Shown piece after piece: positions 1 to 11,231 of a DNA stretch of 64,000 nt (its first letter is position 1; every line of letters begins with the position of its first letter). The stretch is taken from positions 39,722,668-39,786,667 of the forward strand of contig CP141145.1 of the NCBI GenBank assembly GCA_035235625.1, read 5' to 3'. The stretch comes from Saururus chinensis. Lineage: Eukaryota > Streptophyta > Magnoliopsida > Piperales > Saururaceae. The notes under the pieces are model-generated. The model made no database searches and was not told where the DNA came from. It was given only the letters and a program-made list of their open reading frames with translations. The position numbers and the translations under genes were made by a program.

Positions 1-456
1 CTTACCATGTGTAAAAGTGGTCATAAAGATGTTTATACCTCAGAAACATGGAATCAGCAATCAACATAGCTAGTCATGAAACCAAAAATTCTTCCTTGTT
101 GATGGTGACTATTATAAAGTAATTTGTATTTTTGACGAGTGGAGCATAAACTGACGCGATTATAAGGCTCCATCTAAAGTGATCTCCCTGCAGACAGTTT
201 AAATCACCAACTAGGAATTAAGAGCCGTTGGGGCCATTTAATTCCACGATTACACCCAAGCACTCAGCTCAGCAATTTCGTTTACTCACCTCTACAAGTC
301 ACACCTCTAACTAGTTTTTGCTTTCGTGTAGGAGGTTCTTATCGGTGGATGGAATTCACCCACCCTATGATCATCAGCAGAAGCATAAACAAATGAACAC
401 AAGGAAGAGCTAGACTCTTCGAATATGAGTTGTTACATTTCTGAAAAAATAGTAAC
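1..456 (-). other. Part of intron 1 of the TOP3A gene
   Basis: On the minus strand this follows the GT donor at 455-456 that closes the first TOP3A coding exon. I see no continuation of the topoisomerase reading frame before the left edge, so it is probably intron. The next coding exon should lie outside the window. Confidence 0.55.
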
Positions 457-774
457 CTGTGGAACGAATTTCCGGACCGGGGCGCGGTAGAGCTCCACGG
501 GGTCGCAGGAGTACCACTTGCGGTACCTATCATCGAAATCGAGCTCCATGAGGTGGCCAGTGACAGAGGTGAAGAGCATTTGGCACGGCTCCGGCCGGTT
601 GGCCGGAGGCACTCGGATGGCGTACTCAAACTCAAAGATCTTGTTGTAGCGGGACCGACCATCTCGGACGTGTAGCCCCCGGTTCACCGAGAGTATTCCG
701 GACACGGACTTAGCCACCGACGGCTTCTCCGCAACGTTCAAAACGCGCCGGGGAGGGCGGCCGACACCAGACAT
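457..774 (-). CDS. TOP3A: DNA topoisomerase 3-alpha, first coding exon (partial gene)
   Basis: This type IA topoisomerase relaxes and decatenates DNA. In known plants it works with RecQ helicase and RMI1 to dissolve recombination intermediates in the nucleus. The exon encodes about 106 residues, from the ATG at 774 to a CAG|GTTACT donor. It shows the start of the TOPRIM domain: [17 protein letters not shown] at residues 13-29, whose Glu is the conserved acidic catalytic residue of the fold. Further motifs are [11 protein letters not shown] and [20 protein letters not shown], both typical of eukaryotic topoisomerase 3-alpha. Reading past the donor gives only eight residues and a stop, which supports the splice site. 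The rest of the protein (catalytic Tyr, zinc motifs) is outside the window. The family call is firm. The symbol assumes the alpha rather than the beta paralogue. Confidence 0.9.
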
Positions 775-2344
775 GGCCCACCGGAGCCGGACAAGGTAGG
801 GTATTTGCTTCGCTGGTAGTTGCTCGTTTCTCGGTTGCCGGAGCGGCCCCTGATTGTTTTGGCTTTTGCCTTTTTTAAAATTGGCGCGTAAACACCAGCC
901 GGCCCATATATGCCACCTATCTGTATGCTACTTATTGGACAGGCCCAAGCCCAGGTTTGGCATCGAGCAGCCCATTTGTCGGATTAGCAACGTTGGCCTA
1001 GGCCTGAGCCCAATTTTTACAAATTTGCATTCATTGAAAGGCATCGGGATGCCCTTATTACGCTTCAATTCATGCTTTAATTATTAGAATCTCGTTTGTG
1101 TGTATAAGTTGAGTAGAACAAAATAATCAGCCATGAAGTTGATTCAAGCCATTTCAAACCTAAATTGGCCTAAATGAGAATGTTAATTTTGTCTCTGTGT
1201 CCCTGTTTTAAAAATTATAGATTTTATTATTTTTTAATTATTATTTTTAATATTAATTTGAATTTTGATAAACATGTCATATAGGTAGAGCCAACTTTAA
1301 AAAATTACATACTTTTGTGGGATCTTGTTCAATATAGCTCAAATTTAGAAACGTAATAGTACCAATAACGTGCATATCCAAGTTCAAAAGAAAATTATAT
1401 TAGTTTAAAGTTTTAAAATTAGATTTGACGTAACATCTAAATTTATTTTAATAAATTATATTACCAAACGTAATTTATATTCAATGGTAAATTTTTAGAA
1501 TTAATTTCTTACCAAATTAATTCAACACCCAAACGACCCATGAAGATGGGCACTTTGGGTAGGGGACTTTTCACCCTTAAGGAAAAATGAACATTATATA
1601 CCAGACAGCAATAAACATTTTTTATGCTTTATTATAAAATAAACTAAGCATAAAAAATGTATGAGGAGCGTTTATTTTTAAGATAGATGATGTATACACT
1701 AATGTATATTTAGTGCAGGTGAATATTTATTTACAAAATAGATAGCCCATATACTAGTACATGTTGGTGTTGTAAGATAATCAAATTTCCCAAAAATTAA
1801 AACTGTTATGAAAAAAATAATTTATTTTTTTTATAATCTAATAAACATAATTATTACTTATACTAATATGTGTTAATATATGTATTATTTATTTTAAAAG
1901 TAGATCTTCCTTGTCATTCTTTATGAGAAAGTATCTAATAAAACGACTCTACCACGTGTTTATATATATGTCTATTTATCTTTAAATACGTAATCTAAAA
2001 TTTATACCTCATCTTACTTAATTTTAAATATGTATAAATTTATCAAATATGTCACTTATTCAAAAGGTATATTTACCACGTATCCTAAACAACAGTTCCA
2101 ATGGATAATTTTCGTTATTTAAATTGAGCTCACGGTTAATAGAGAGTATAAAAAATACTTCCTCGACAGCGAGGGGCAGAAATATTTGAATAACTAATCC
2201 GACGGTACACAATGCAGGGTCTTACGCGTGAGATTGTGCACATATCAAAATAATCAGTAATCACAAATACTAGCCCTGTGAAGTGTGTAAACTCTGAATC
2301 TGAAGTTACCACCACGGCTGGTGTAGTTAATATTGTCATGTCAC
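775..2344. other. Intergenic region between TOP3A and the PPR gene
   Basis: The first ~130 bases upstream of TOP3A are fairly GC-rich and probably hold its promoter and 5' UTR. From about 1100 to 2130 the DNA is strongly AT-rich, with poly-A/T tracts and no credible gene. The TOP3A and PPR genes diverge from this region. I see no clear TATA box or transposon ends. Confidence 0.5.
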
Positions 2345-4039
2345 ATGTGCGCGAAGTCACTAGCCGGCCGTTCGACGAGTTTCTTCAGAGAGAGTATCCC
2401 CGCATTCGGGACCTGGCATCCGCTCTTTACTTCCATCGTTCGAGCTTCTGTGGAGAAGGGTTCTCCGTGCAAGGCTCTTCGGGACTTGAATGTCCTAGTT
2501 GCTTCTGCCTCGCTTCGCCCTTCTTGCGGGGCACTTCAGTGTGTTCTTCAGGCCTGCCGGAGCACTTTTAATCTTCGAATCGCCAGCGAGACCCACGCAA
2601 GGATTGTAAAATCCGGTCTCGGATGGGGCGTTCATCTTTCGTCCCATCTGGTCTCTGTATACGTCGCATGCAATCGGCTGGATGATGCACGGAGGCTGTT
2701 CGATGAAATTCCTGAACTGGCTTCTGAGCTTATTTCGGTCAATCTACTTATTATGGGTTACCTTAAAAATGGCGATTACGACAGCTCGCGCCGCTTCTTC
2801 GCCCAAATGCCGAACAAGGACCTGACATCTTGGAACACGCTGATTGCTGGGTCTGTGAAGAACGGGCGACCTAAGGAAGCGCTCAACCTGTTCAATCGGG
2901 TGCTCCGTTCGGGGATTGAGCCCGATGGTTTCACGTTCGCCTCGCTCCTCTCGGCATGCGCCAGGCTTGGAGCTCTCAACTGCGGTGAGTGGGTGCACAA
3001 TCTCATGATCGAGAAGGCGGTTGACCTCAATTACATCCTGGACGCGGCTCTCATAGACATGTATTCAAAATGTGGGAGGGTTGAAACAGCTGCCGCCATT
3101 TTTGAAGCTGCTAAGAGGGAGGACATATCTGTGTGGAACTCGATGATAACCGGGCTGGCAATCCATGGACTGGGTCGCGATGCAGAGCAAGTATTTTCTC
3201 GAATGGGGAGGGAAAATGTGGCACCCGATTCGATCACCTTCGTCGGGATCCTCACAGCCTGCAGCCACTGCGGCATGTTGGAAGAAGGCCGCATATACCT
3301 GGATAGGATGAAAGAGCACTACAAGATAGAGCCACGTCTGGAGCATTACGGCGCCATGGTCGATCTCTTGGCTCGTGCCGGGCAGCTACAGGAGACCTAC
3401 AAAATGATCAAGCAGATGCCTCTGGAGCCAGACGTGGCTATGTGGAGAGCCTTATTAAGTGCTTGTCGAACTCATGGAGAGTCGAGAATGGGTGAAGCGG
3501 TGATGGAAGAGATGGCGCAGCTGGGCAGTGGGGACTACGTGCTGCTATCAAACATGTACGCGTCTGGGAGCCAATGGCAGTGTGCAGAGAGGGTCAGGCA
3601 GGAGATGAGGGCGAAGAGAATCCGGAAGCGACGAGGCGTGAGCCGGGTGGAGATTGGCAGAGTCGTCCATGAATTCAAGGCAGGCGAGCGGCGCCATCCA
3701 GAGACAGAAGCCATATACGGCGTGCTGGATGGGTTGATGAGGAGGGCCAAGGAGGAAGGGTTCGCGTCGGCAACTGGGTTGGCGCTGCTGGATGTGCTGG
3801 AGGAGGAGAAGGAAGGGAATCTGAATTGCCACAGCGAGAAGTTGGCGGTGGCCTTTGCGGTGCTGAAGACGGGTCCGAGGGCGGTGATTCGGGTGCTGAA
3901 GAACCTGCGGACGTGCGGGGACTGCCACAGTTGGATGAAGGTGGTATCAAGATCTCTCAGGCGGGTGATTGTTATGCGCGATCGAGTTCGGTTTCACAGA
4001 TTCGAAGATGGCTCGTGTTCTTGCGGGGATTACTGGTAG
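2345..4039 (+). CDS. PLS-class pentatricopeptide repeat protein with DYW domain
   Basis: This is a 564-residue intronless PPR protein. Such proteins are imported into mitochondria or plastids and specify C-to-U RNA editing sites; the DYW domain is a deaminase-like fold. Repeats of P, L and S type run from about residue 60 to 420 (e.g. DLTSWNTLIAGSVKNGRPKE, ALIDMYSKCGRVETAAAIFE). An E/E+ region follows. The DYW domain fills roughly the last 125 residues, with the HSEKLAVAF zinc and catalytic HxE motif near 496-504, CGDCH near 524, and the terminal CSCGDYW. All key residues are present. The first in-frame ATG is at 2345; the frame stays open slightly upstream but without an ATG. At 564 residues it is short for the class. 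The C-terminal region resembles Arabidopsis At5g50990 from memory, but orthology is untested. Organelle targeting is inferred from the family. Confidence 0.9.
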   Translation: MCAKSLAGRSTSFFRESIPAFGTWHPLFTSIVRASVEKGSPCKALRDLNVLVASASLRPSCGALQCVLQACRSTFNLRIASETHARIVKSGLGWGVHLSSHLVSVYVACNRLDDARRLFDEIPELASELISVNLLIMGYLKNGDYDSSRRFFAQMPNKDLTSWNTLIAGSVKNGRPKEALNLFNRVLRSGIEPDGFTFASLLSACARLGALNCGEWVHNLMIEKAVDLNYILDAALIDMYSKCGRVETAAAIFEAAKREDISVWNSMITGLAIHGLGRDAEQVFSRMGRENVAPDSITFVGILTACSHCGMLEEGRIYLDRMKEHYKIEPRLEHYGAMVDLLARAGQLQETYKMIKQMPLEPDVAMWRALLSACRTHGESRMGEAVMEEMAQLGSGDYVLLSNMYASGSQWQCAERVRQEMRAKRIRKRRGVSRVEIGRVVHEFKAGERRHPETEAIYGVLDGLMRRAKEEGFASATGLALLDVLEEEKEGNLNCHSEKLAVAFAVLKTGPRAVIRVLKNLRTCGDCHSWMKVVSRSLRRVIVMRDRVRFHRFEDGSCSCGDYW

Positions 4040-5338
4040 CTGGTTCTGGTCTAGGAGTCCATGATGCCTGCATGGGCATGTCGGAGGCAGTGAGAGAACA
4101 CATTAGCACAGATTTTGTTCATTGACCATCAAAATTCGTAATTGTTTGGTAATAGTCACGCAATTGGCTAGTGTGGAATCCATATCTTGGTTTCCTGTGA
4201 CAAAGTAAACAATGGGAAAACCCTAGAGTTATATCAGCCAATTGGAAGCATACTCATGGGGATCCACAATAACGATGATTGCCTCCCCTGTACTAGCTTG
4301 TATACTGGGAGATGTGCTAACACCCAAAAGTGTGTCATAGACGGATTCTGCCTTCAATAATTTTGTTCCTATGTGCTTCATATGTGCATAACTTCTCATC
4401 CTAAACATAGTTGGAGTTGATTAAAATTCCAAGTGCACCAATCAGTTCATTCATTTCAAAAGGGTAGAACTGCAAATATCTTCAATTTCACCTTGAATCA
4501 CCCATTGTCCAAAAAATTGCGGGAGATATTCTTAGTGTTTATGTTAAGACTTGCAGTGTTTTGATGATGACTCTTTTTATATTGTGGATTTGCATTCAAT
4601 TACTAAATGCTTAGATAATTGCTTATTATGGTTTTATCAATATTTATCTAAGATATGGGATACAAAAAATTATGTCTAAGCTTGTATAAGAGGTTAAATC
4701 AAAATCAATAGACAAGGTGGAGGCTTTCAAATTGTTGGATTGAACTTGGTGGACCATGCAGAGCATCCACGACTAGCCTCGTAAATATAAGTAGAGGATC
4801 AAGGATCCTCAAATCAGGTTTCAAAATTATTGTTGATTTTAAGTAAGTTGTTAAAGATGTTTATAAGTTTAATTTTTAAAATTGGCCATTGTAAGAAAAT
4901 TAAATAAAAAATTTAATCGGTTCTACAGCTCATTTGAGATCAATTCCGTTGGAACCTGAAGAGGAGGAGAAGGAAAAGGAAAAGCCAAAGGTAGAGAGAA
5001 GAGGCGGTGGAGGAGCTCTGAGGTGAGGTGGGGTGGGGTGGTGTTGCGAGACAGGCGGGGCATGGCTCGTTCAATTGTTGGTGGATTTAAAGTGGAAAAA
5101 AAAGAGGGTAGTGCTAGTTGAGTCATTTTATACGACATATGTTGACTTTTGCACATACATAAATATGCTTGCACACATTTGTATCATTCCTTAAGACCTC
5201 CGAAGTCCGATCTATATATTACAAATCTTTGGATTCCTATGGAATAACCCTTTAAATGTGGGAAAATCTTGTGAATTCAAGCCTAGCTTACGATAAACTT
5301 TGTGAATTCTCTTCTCCTTCTTCTTTTTCTTAAACATG
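4040..5338. other. Intergenic region downstream of the PPR gene
   Basis: This holds the 3' UTR of the PPR gene and then AT-rich sequence. Around 4960-5060 there is a purine-rich GA/GGTGG stretch of low complexity. I see no gene and no clear transposon ends before the mariner-type terminus at 5339. Confidence 0.45.
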
Positions 5339-5449
5339 TACTCTCTCCATCCTATTTTAATAGCTCCATTTCTTATTTTTATGATTTTTATCAAAATGGT
5401 AATCACATGAATCTAACAATAAGTAAAATTCCTTTCTCCAACTCCTTAA

Positions 5450-6060
5450 GAAAAGTACATCATAAACTTCAAGCTCCTGGGCGGCATCCTTCACCTTCCT
5501 TGCAAGTGCCCGTCGTACTCTCATGCGTAATCCTTCATGTGGCTCACCATATAAGCAATCCGGCTCCACAAACTCATCGTTGTCGTCAAAGCCGGGCCCA
5601 AAACAGAGGCGTCTGATGAGCTACATGACGCACCTCCTAAGATGGAGTAGAGGCGGCACCACGCCTCTGTTCGTGGCGCCTTCCTTCTCACTGCGTGTGA
5701 CCATTGCTACCACATCTTTTTCCTAAAGCTCTGTCTGGGCTGAGATGCTCAATGGACTGAGCACTTGCCCCTGCACCCCCTCTCGGAGGGCTTGCCAATG
5801 GATGTCAAAGTTGGAGGTGGCTAGGGTGCGCCAAGCAGTGATGAATCCGAACATGTAGGGCAAAGTCTTGGACGCGAATTCTGTCGCCTTGGTGACGAGG
5901 ACCTCCAACCGGGGCGGTAGTTACTAACAACAATGGTGGGCCGCGACCCGAACTAGACTGTCATCATCTTGCCATAATCCCTAGCCATGTTGGCCAGATT
6001 CACGTGCACTAGGCACTCTCCCTTCTGGAGTTGGTAGAGGTTGCCAATGATTGGGAGTTT
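5450..6060 (-). pseudogene. Cytochrome P450 N-terminal gene fragment, broken
   Basis: Read on the minus strand from 6060 downward, the translation gives the proline-region motif KLPIIGNLYQLQKGE, then LVHVNLANMARDYGKMMTV, FGSRPTIVVSN, VLVTKATEFASKT, a C-helix-like stretch WQALREGVQGQVLSPLSISA, and later VVPPLLHLRRCVM and LIRRLCFGPGF. This is the normal order of the first third of a plant microsomal (A-type) P450, up to the region after helix C. It contains in-frame stops (for example after MMTV) and at least one frameshift near 5910. The haem-binding Cys region is absent. The sequence after about 5560 (an EPDCLYGEPHEGLRM-type stretch) fits P450s less well and may be foreign. It sits inside the candidate mariner-type element. 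It is a dead fragment and the P450 family is not assigned. Confidence 0.7.
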
Positions 6061-6348
6061 GATGATCAAGTGCAGAGACCTTGCGTTCAAATTTTAGCAG
6101 AGAAAATCAGTTCCATTGTATTAAGGAGAGGATAGTTGCAGAGGGAACTATGTGAAGTAAATGGCTTTGATCAATAGTATTTCGGCTCCATGAAGCGGAG
6201 GAATTTCCAGGCCCCTAAGTTCTTCCTCGTCGTTTATTTAGGACTAGTCATGGAGTTTGAATATGAAAACCAATTTTGTTTCCCAGTCTCCAGTTATGAA
6301 ATTCCATCAATGAAAGATGTTTTTCTCAGCTCCTTGAGTAGAGCAGCT

Positions 6349-6720
6349 ATGGCTTCCAATCGTCATCAACCCACCATCTCCATCGTCTTTCTCTTCTTCA
6401 TTCAATTGGCGACAGGCATCGCTGGAAACGTGAGTTGTGTCCAACGATGTAGACCCAACCACATCCCTTACCCTTTCGGCTTTTCCTCCGGCTGCGAAAT
6501 CCTACTGAGCTACCAGGAAGGGACTGGCCTGCAGTTTTAATGTCTGGAATATCACTGCAGATACCGTCCTTGTCTACTTCCCGGCAAACTGCCGACAGAA
6601 GATCAGCAGCATGGTAGAGCTCTTCGCCCTCAACTTCATGCCTACTTCGCAGAATTAGCTACTGCTGCTCCGCAATTATTGCGCCAACGGCGGATGCGTC
6701 TTTATTTTGTATATACTTGG
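6349..6720 (+). pseudogene. Wall-associated-kinase-type galacturonan-binding domain fragment
   Basis: From the ATG at 6349 the reading begins with a hydrophobic signal-like segment (ISIVFLFFIQLATGIAG). It continues into the GUB_WAK domain pattern CVQRCRPNHIPYPFGFSSGC. After a stop at 6538-6540 the homology resumes with FNVWNITADTVLVYFPANC, followed by a NFMPTSQN segment. This is the order seen in WAK-like and LRK10L-type extracellular domains, which bind pectin in the cell wall. There is no transmembrane segment or kinase, and the frame is broken twice. It lies back to back with the P450 fragment inside the same candidate element, on the opposite strand. Confidence 0.7.
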
Positions 6721-7425
6721 AAATGTGAGAAGCTATTGATTTAACTGTTTGAATTTAAGAAATAGAGCAATTAATATAGAATATTATATTTTTTCTATTC
6801 AAGTTACTTACAATAAAAGTTATGAATTATCTTCTCCTTATTTTTTGTTAAATTATTTAATATTAATAGTTATATTTAAAAAATAATAATTTTTATTACA
6901 GAGTGAAACTCATATTTAAAAAATTTATAATATATATTTTAAGTATTTAATTATTTAAATAAAATAAAATTATTAATATAAAATAAAATTTTCTTAAATA
7001 AAATTATTAATATAGAATGAAGGGAGTATGATCTTTAAGGACTCATTTGGGTACTGAATCGGTTCACAATTCAGTCGATTCTATCACGATTCAGGGGAGA
7101 ATCGTCTGAAGTCTGTTTGGATAATGAATCTAAACTGAATTAAAAATTCAGGCTGAAACACGATTCAGACGTGTTTCAGTCCTGAATCACTGAATCTCCT
7201 CGCGAGGAGATTCAGTCGATTCACGAAAACGCGTGAAAATAGAATCACGCATTACAACATATTTCCAGTCGTTACCCCTGCCCCCTTGTTAAAATTTTCT
7301 CCAGTGAAAACTGATTCCTTTTCTTCCATTTTGGGGATCGATCGTCTACTTGCTGAGTTTCTGGCGGCACATGCTCGTCGGTGTTTTGGCCAGCACTGCT
7401 TATCTCCCTCCGGTGTCTTGGCCGA

Positions 7426-7840
7426 TACCTGCTCTTCTGTTCGTCCGGCACCGCAACAAAGTTTTGTCGTCGATTTCTCTCCGTGAGGTCGTCTGCAGTT
7501 CTTCCTGTGCGGCACATCTGCGATTCGTCACACCTTCAACCCAAAATCCTGTTCCTCGACAGCTCACCCATCATCTACTGGTGACTTCGATCCCGCTCTT
7601 CAGCCGCCTTGATTTGATCGGTCGACAGGTACCTACTCGTCTATTCGTCCTGCACCGCACCGAAGTTTTGTCGTCGATTTCTTGCTGTGAGGACGTCTGC
7701 ATCTGCAGTTCATCCAGTGCAGTGCATCTTCGATTCGTCACATCTTCGACCTAAACTCCTGGTCCTCAACAGCTCGCCCATCATCTGCCGGTGATTTCAA
7801 TCCCGCTCTTTAGCCGCCTTGATCTGATCGGCCGACAGGT
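7426..7840 (+). repeat. Tandem duplication of about 204-211 bp in the Harbinger 5' region
   Basis: Two head-to-tail units, 7426-7629 and 7630-7840, share long matches such as GTTTTGTCGTCGATTTC, GATTCGTCACA and GATCGG(C/T)CGACAGGTA. Each unit ends in an ACAG|GTA sequence that looks like a 5' splice site. They probably represent a duplicated 5' UTR exon upstream of ORF1. Length and base differences show the duplication is not recent. Confidence 0.75.
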
Positions 7841-9134
7841 ATGCCATTTTGTTCTCCTTTTCTTCTCTTGTCAAATGATTTCCCCTTTTCTTCTTGATCA
7901 TTTGCTGTGCTAAATTTTTTCGCCGCATTTTGATTAGGACGATTGCCCCAAATCTCAGTATTATGTTTTCATTATCTGCATTAAAAAAGGATTGCCTTTT
8001 CATTCATTTCTTCACCCACGGACCGTCACTGATCTGTGTTTAGTTTTGTTTGAATTTTTAGGCCCTCACGTAGCTCTCATTATATTGACCGACAATTCCC
8101 TCAAAGCTCACTGGTATGTGATAAAAAAAATTTCTTGATCTGTGTTGAATTTTTTTTTTTATCCTTCTGGCACTGATCTTGTAATAATGTTTTATTTATA
8201 TGATTAGATCTGCTATGCTCCATTTGTCTATGTAATATTGTTTTATTTATGTGATCATAGGTAGTGACCATACATACGATCCAAAGACCGGGCTTTTCCC
8301 TCTTTGCTGACCTTACAAATTGAAATCCAAAGTACGCCCCTTTCACATTTTCATCTTGGTCAATATCTTTCCTATGTAATTTTTGGCCGGTCTCTGGTTC
8401 TGATGCAAGAGTTTGTTAAGATTTCTGTTTTCATGATTACAAGTCTCCTCCCAATTACTGTCAGACTGCATGGGAGGATGCAGCTGGTGCTTGCTGCAAT
8501 TTATCATCTTCATTGGCACTATTGTTAGATTCAATGAAGAAGATTGTGTGAATTTTTTTCCTAGCTGCAGTCATTTTTGCTAGACGTCCCTTGTAGTAAA
8601 CACCAACTCTAATAGAGCTGAGACTTACATCTTTTTGCTTTTTGATCTTTGTGCAATGAGATGTTTTTCCTTCTCTGGAATTCTATTGTGTAAAAATTGG
8701 GCAAAAAGGCTACAAAACTTTGAAAACACTAACCGGTTTGGCAATGTGTTCCACTGCCCGGAGTGCTTGTAAAAACTGATTTTCAATATGCTTGTGATTG
8801 AAATGTGAACCACCATCAGCCAAATATTTTGATTTGTTACCTCAGCAGAAAATAGCTAAAAATACATGGAACATTCTTCTGCAATAAATGGATTAATAGT
8901 AGATGTGGTTTATTTTATTGTCAAGTTCTTTAAAGCATTTATTGGTGTGTTGTGATATGTATTTACTAATTGTCATGATGCGATTGGACCATGATTGAAT
9001 TTGCATATAATTGGAATGATGATTGGATCCCTATTTATAAAATGTTAATATGCCGTGTTTGATATGTTATGATGTTTGTGGGATTGATTAATTGTGGTGA
9101 TGCATTAGTCATAAATTTTAATTTTTTTTAGACT

Positions 9135-10385
9135 ATGGTTACACCATCAGCTCGAGTAGGAGGATCCCCAAAGAAGTTTCATAAAAAGATTGATTGGCAT
9201 AAGCGGGAACATTATGCTTTTTTGAGCCACATGGCATTTGCTATCAATAAGGGATACAGGAAGAATAATACACTTGACAAGGAAGGGTGGGATTTAGTGA
9301 TAAATAGGTTGAGAGATTAGAATGAAATTAATGTCGACTTTGCTATATTGAAAAATCATTATGACAAAGGTAGAAAATTGTGGCAAGGGTGGAATGAGCT
9401 CAGGGGTTACACTGGACTTGGCTGGAACGAACTCACCAACACTTTCATATGTCCCCCACACGTGTGGCTGAACTTTATCAAGGTCATAATATGTGAAATC
9501 TAAATTTTTTTGTATATTTAATTTGAATTATAATTCTAACACTTTGTTTGTCGTTGCCTCTTGTAGAGACATAAGGATTGTAAATGGTTGAAGAATTGGG
9601 GGTATGACGTCAAGGCCGAAGCTAACCTTTATGCTGTCTATTCAAACAATCATGCATCTGGCCGATGGAAGGATTTTGGTGTTTCTGATATTATCCCCCA
9701 CATTGATAATGCTTCAGTCCCCTATAGTGATCCAAATGTAGCCCCCCATTCACCTCCAACTTCAACCCCCACTACAACTCCAACTGTGAATACACAATCT
9801 CAACCGGATGCAGAATCGTCTGAATGGCCGGCAGGTACTCCATGGGCATATGATCCGTATAATCGGGCTGTGAATGACTTGATTGCTGAGGACTTGGGAG
9901 TTGACAATCAGGCTCATGAGGGAGTGGGGAATTCTACTACTTTGCCATGCATGGGTAGGACAAATCAGTCACAAGCACATGGTTCCACTACACAGGCGAC
10001 TGGTGCAAGCCCGTCACAACCTACTCCACCCCCCTCAAGGAGGGTTCAAGGTAATAGGACACCAGCTACCAGCCAATGAAGTACAAAGAGGAAACAATCA
10101 GAGGTGGAGGTTTCATCAGGGTTGTAAGCTTTGTCCGAAGCCATGAAGGATAGGAATGAGATTGTTCGAGGGAATAGGGAAGAAGAAATAGATAATTATG
10201 ACAAGTGTATTGATTTGTTAGAGAAACTTCCGGGTTATAATGACGGCGATGAATTGTACTCGCGTGCACCATCATTCTTCCTAGATAAGAATTTTCATCG
10301 CTTGTTTCTTGCTATGGGGCGTGACCCGGTTCGTGCAGAGAAATGGCTTCGTATGCACTACAGGGATCATAGACCGAAGCATTAA
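9135..10385 (+). pseudogene. PIF/Harbinger ORF1, Myb/SANT-like DNA-binding protein, broken
   Basis: In PIF/Harbinger elements ORF1 encodes a Myb/SANT-like protein that helps the transposase bind DNA and enter the nucleus. Here the first exon starts at the ATG at 9135, with the trihelix-type pattern GWDLVINRLRD, NHYDKGRKLWQGWNELRG and GLGWNELTNTFICPPHVW. A GT-AG intron spans 9483-9566. The second exon continues with KWLKNWGYDVKAE, a Pro/Thr-rich linker and the C-terminal LFLAMGRDPVRAEKWLRMHY signature. The frame has three internal stops: at 9318, at 10077, and near 10121. It is therefore a pseudogene unless the stops are sequence errors. Confidence 0.7.
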
Positions 10386-10594
10386 ATGATATTTGTGCAA
10401 TGAGATCGGACATGTTTTATTTCTTTTTTGTGACTTTGTTAACTTTAAGTTATTTTATTTCCTAGAGAACATGTTTTATGATGGTGTTTTTTTTATAACT
10501 GAACTTTATAATAACAGTTTATGGTTATCAGTTATGAGAATGACATTATGTGAGAGGGATGGGTGGTAATGTTATTTAAATTTATGTTCAATTT

Positions 10595-10945
10595 GATGGA
10601 TGTGTGTGGTTAGGTGAAGTAGATGTGTGATCTTAAGGTATATGTGATGGATGTGTGTACAGGGTGATGACTTGTTTTTAAAGTTTGTTTTTATTTTGAT
10701 GGATGTGTGTGGTTGGGTTAAGCATATGTGTGATTTTAGGGTATATGTGATGGATGTGTGTACAGGGTGATGACTTGTTTTTAAAGTTTGTTTTTATTTT
10801 GTTGGATGTGTGTGGTTGGGTGAAACAAGTTATTGGAAGTTGTTCCTATGGGTGAAGCAAGCTTGTTTTTAATATGTGATGGATGTGTGTACAGGGTGAT
10901 GTAATTTTTTTCAAGTTTGTTTTTAATTTTATAGATGTGTGGTTG
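10595..10945 (+). repeat. Minisatellite of about 103 bp units in the Harbinger element
   Basis: Units begin at about 10595, 10698 and 10801 with GATGGATGTGTGTGGTTGGG, and a partial unit starts near 10931. The shared body includes TGTGTACAGGGTGATGACTT and GTTTTTAAAGTTTG. The array lies between the ORF1 and transposase genes, in what should be an untranslated spacer. Confidence 0.75.
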
Positions 10946-11231
10946 GGTGAATGGATATGGTATAAATGTGATGTTCGCGTGTAGATTATAATGTGATATG
11001 TACAATTATAGAATGGGTGTCATATAAATGTGATGAATTATAGATGTATGATATAAATGTAATGAATGTGTGTAGGTTACGTAAGTTATAATGTGATGTG
11101 CACAGGTTATTATAAGATATGAATAGATAATATTGTGTGTGGGGTTTTACTATATGTTTTTTACTTAATTTTTAAGTATATGATGTTATATTGGATTTTA
11201 ATATGGAGTTATTTATCAGGTACTCAATTAG

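Larger units (their letters stand above)
5339..7028. mobile_element. Candidate mariner/Stowaway-type element carrying gene fragments
   Basis: The left end reads TA followed by CTCTCTCCATCCTATTTTAA. The right end, read on the minus strand, is TA followed by CTCCCTTCATTCTATATTAA. They match at most positions and resemble the plant Stowaway terminus (CTCCCTCCGTCCCA type) with TA target duplication. Between them lie a minus-strand P450 fragment and a plus-strand wall-associated-kinase-type fragment. At 1.69 kb this is long for a MITE. The right end is irregular: a sequence matching the inner part of the terminus also occurs near 6757-6783, and AT-rich DNA separates it from 7010-7028. Alternatives are two separate MITEs that happen to flank gene debris, or an element enlarged by insertion. 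Confidence 0.4.

Noticed and set aside
854..1087. 77-codon open frame upstream of TOP3A
   Set aside because: No recognisable domain; it lies in the likely promoter region and composition changes abruptly within it.
2278..2571. 97-codon frame overlapping the PPR start
   Set aside because: It overlaps the PPR gene in another frame and has no PPR or other domain. Only its ATG at 2338 competes with the chosen start.
5357..5569. Independent small protein on the minus strand
   Set aside because: It continues the P450 fragment frame and is flanked by stops, so I treat it as part of that pseudogene.
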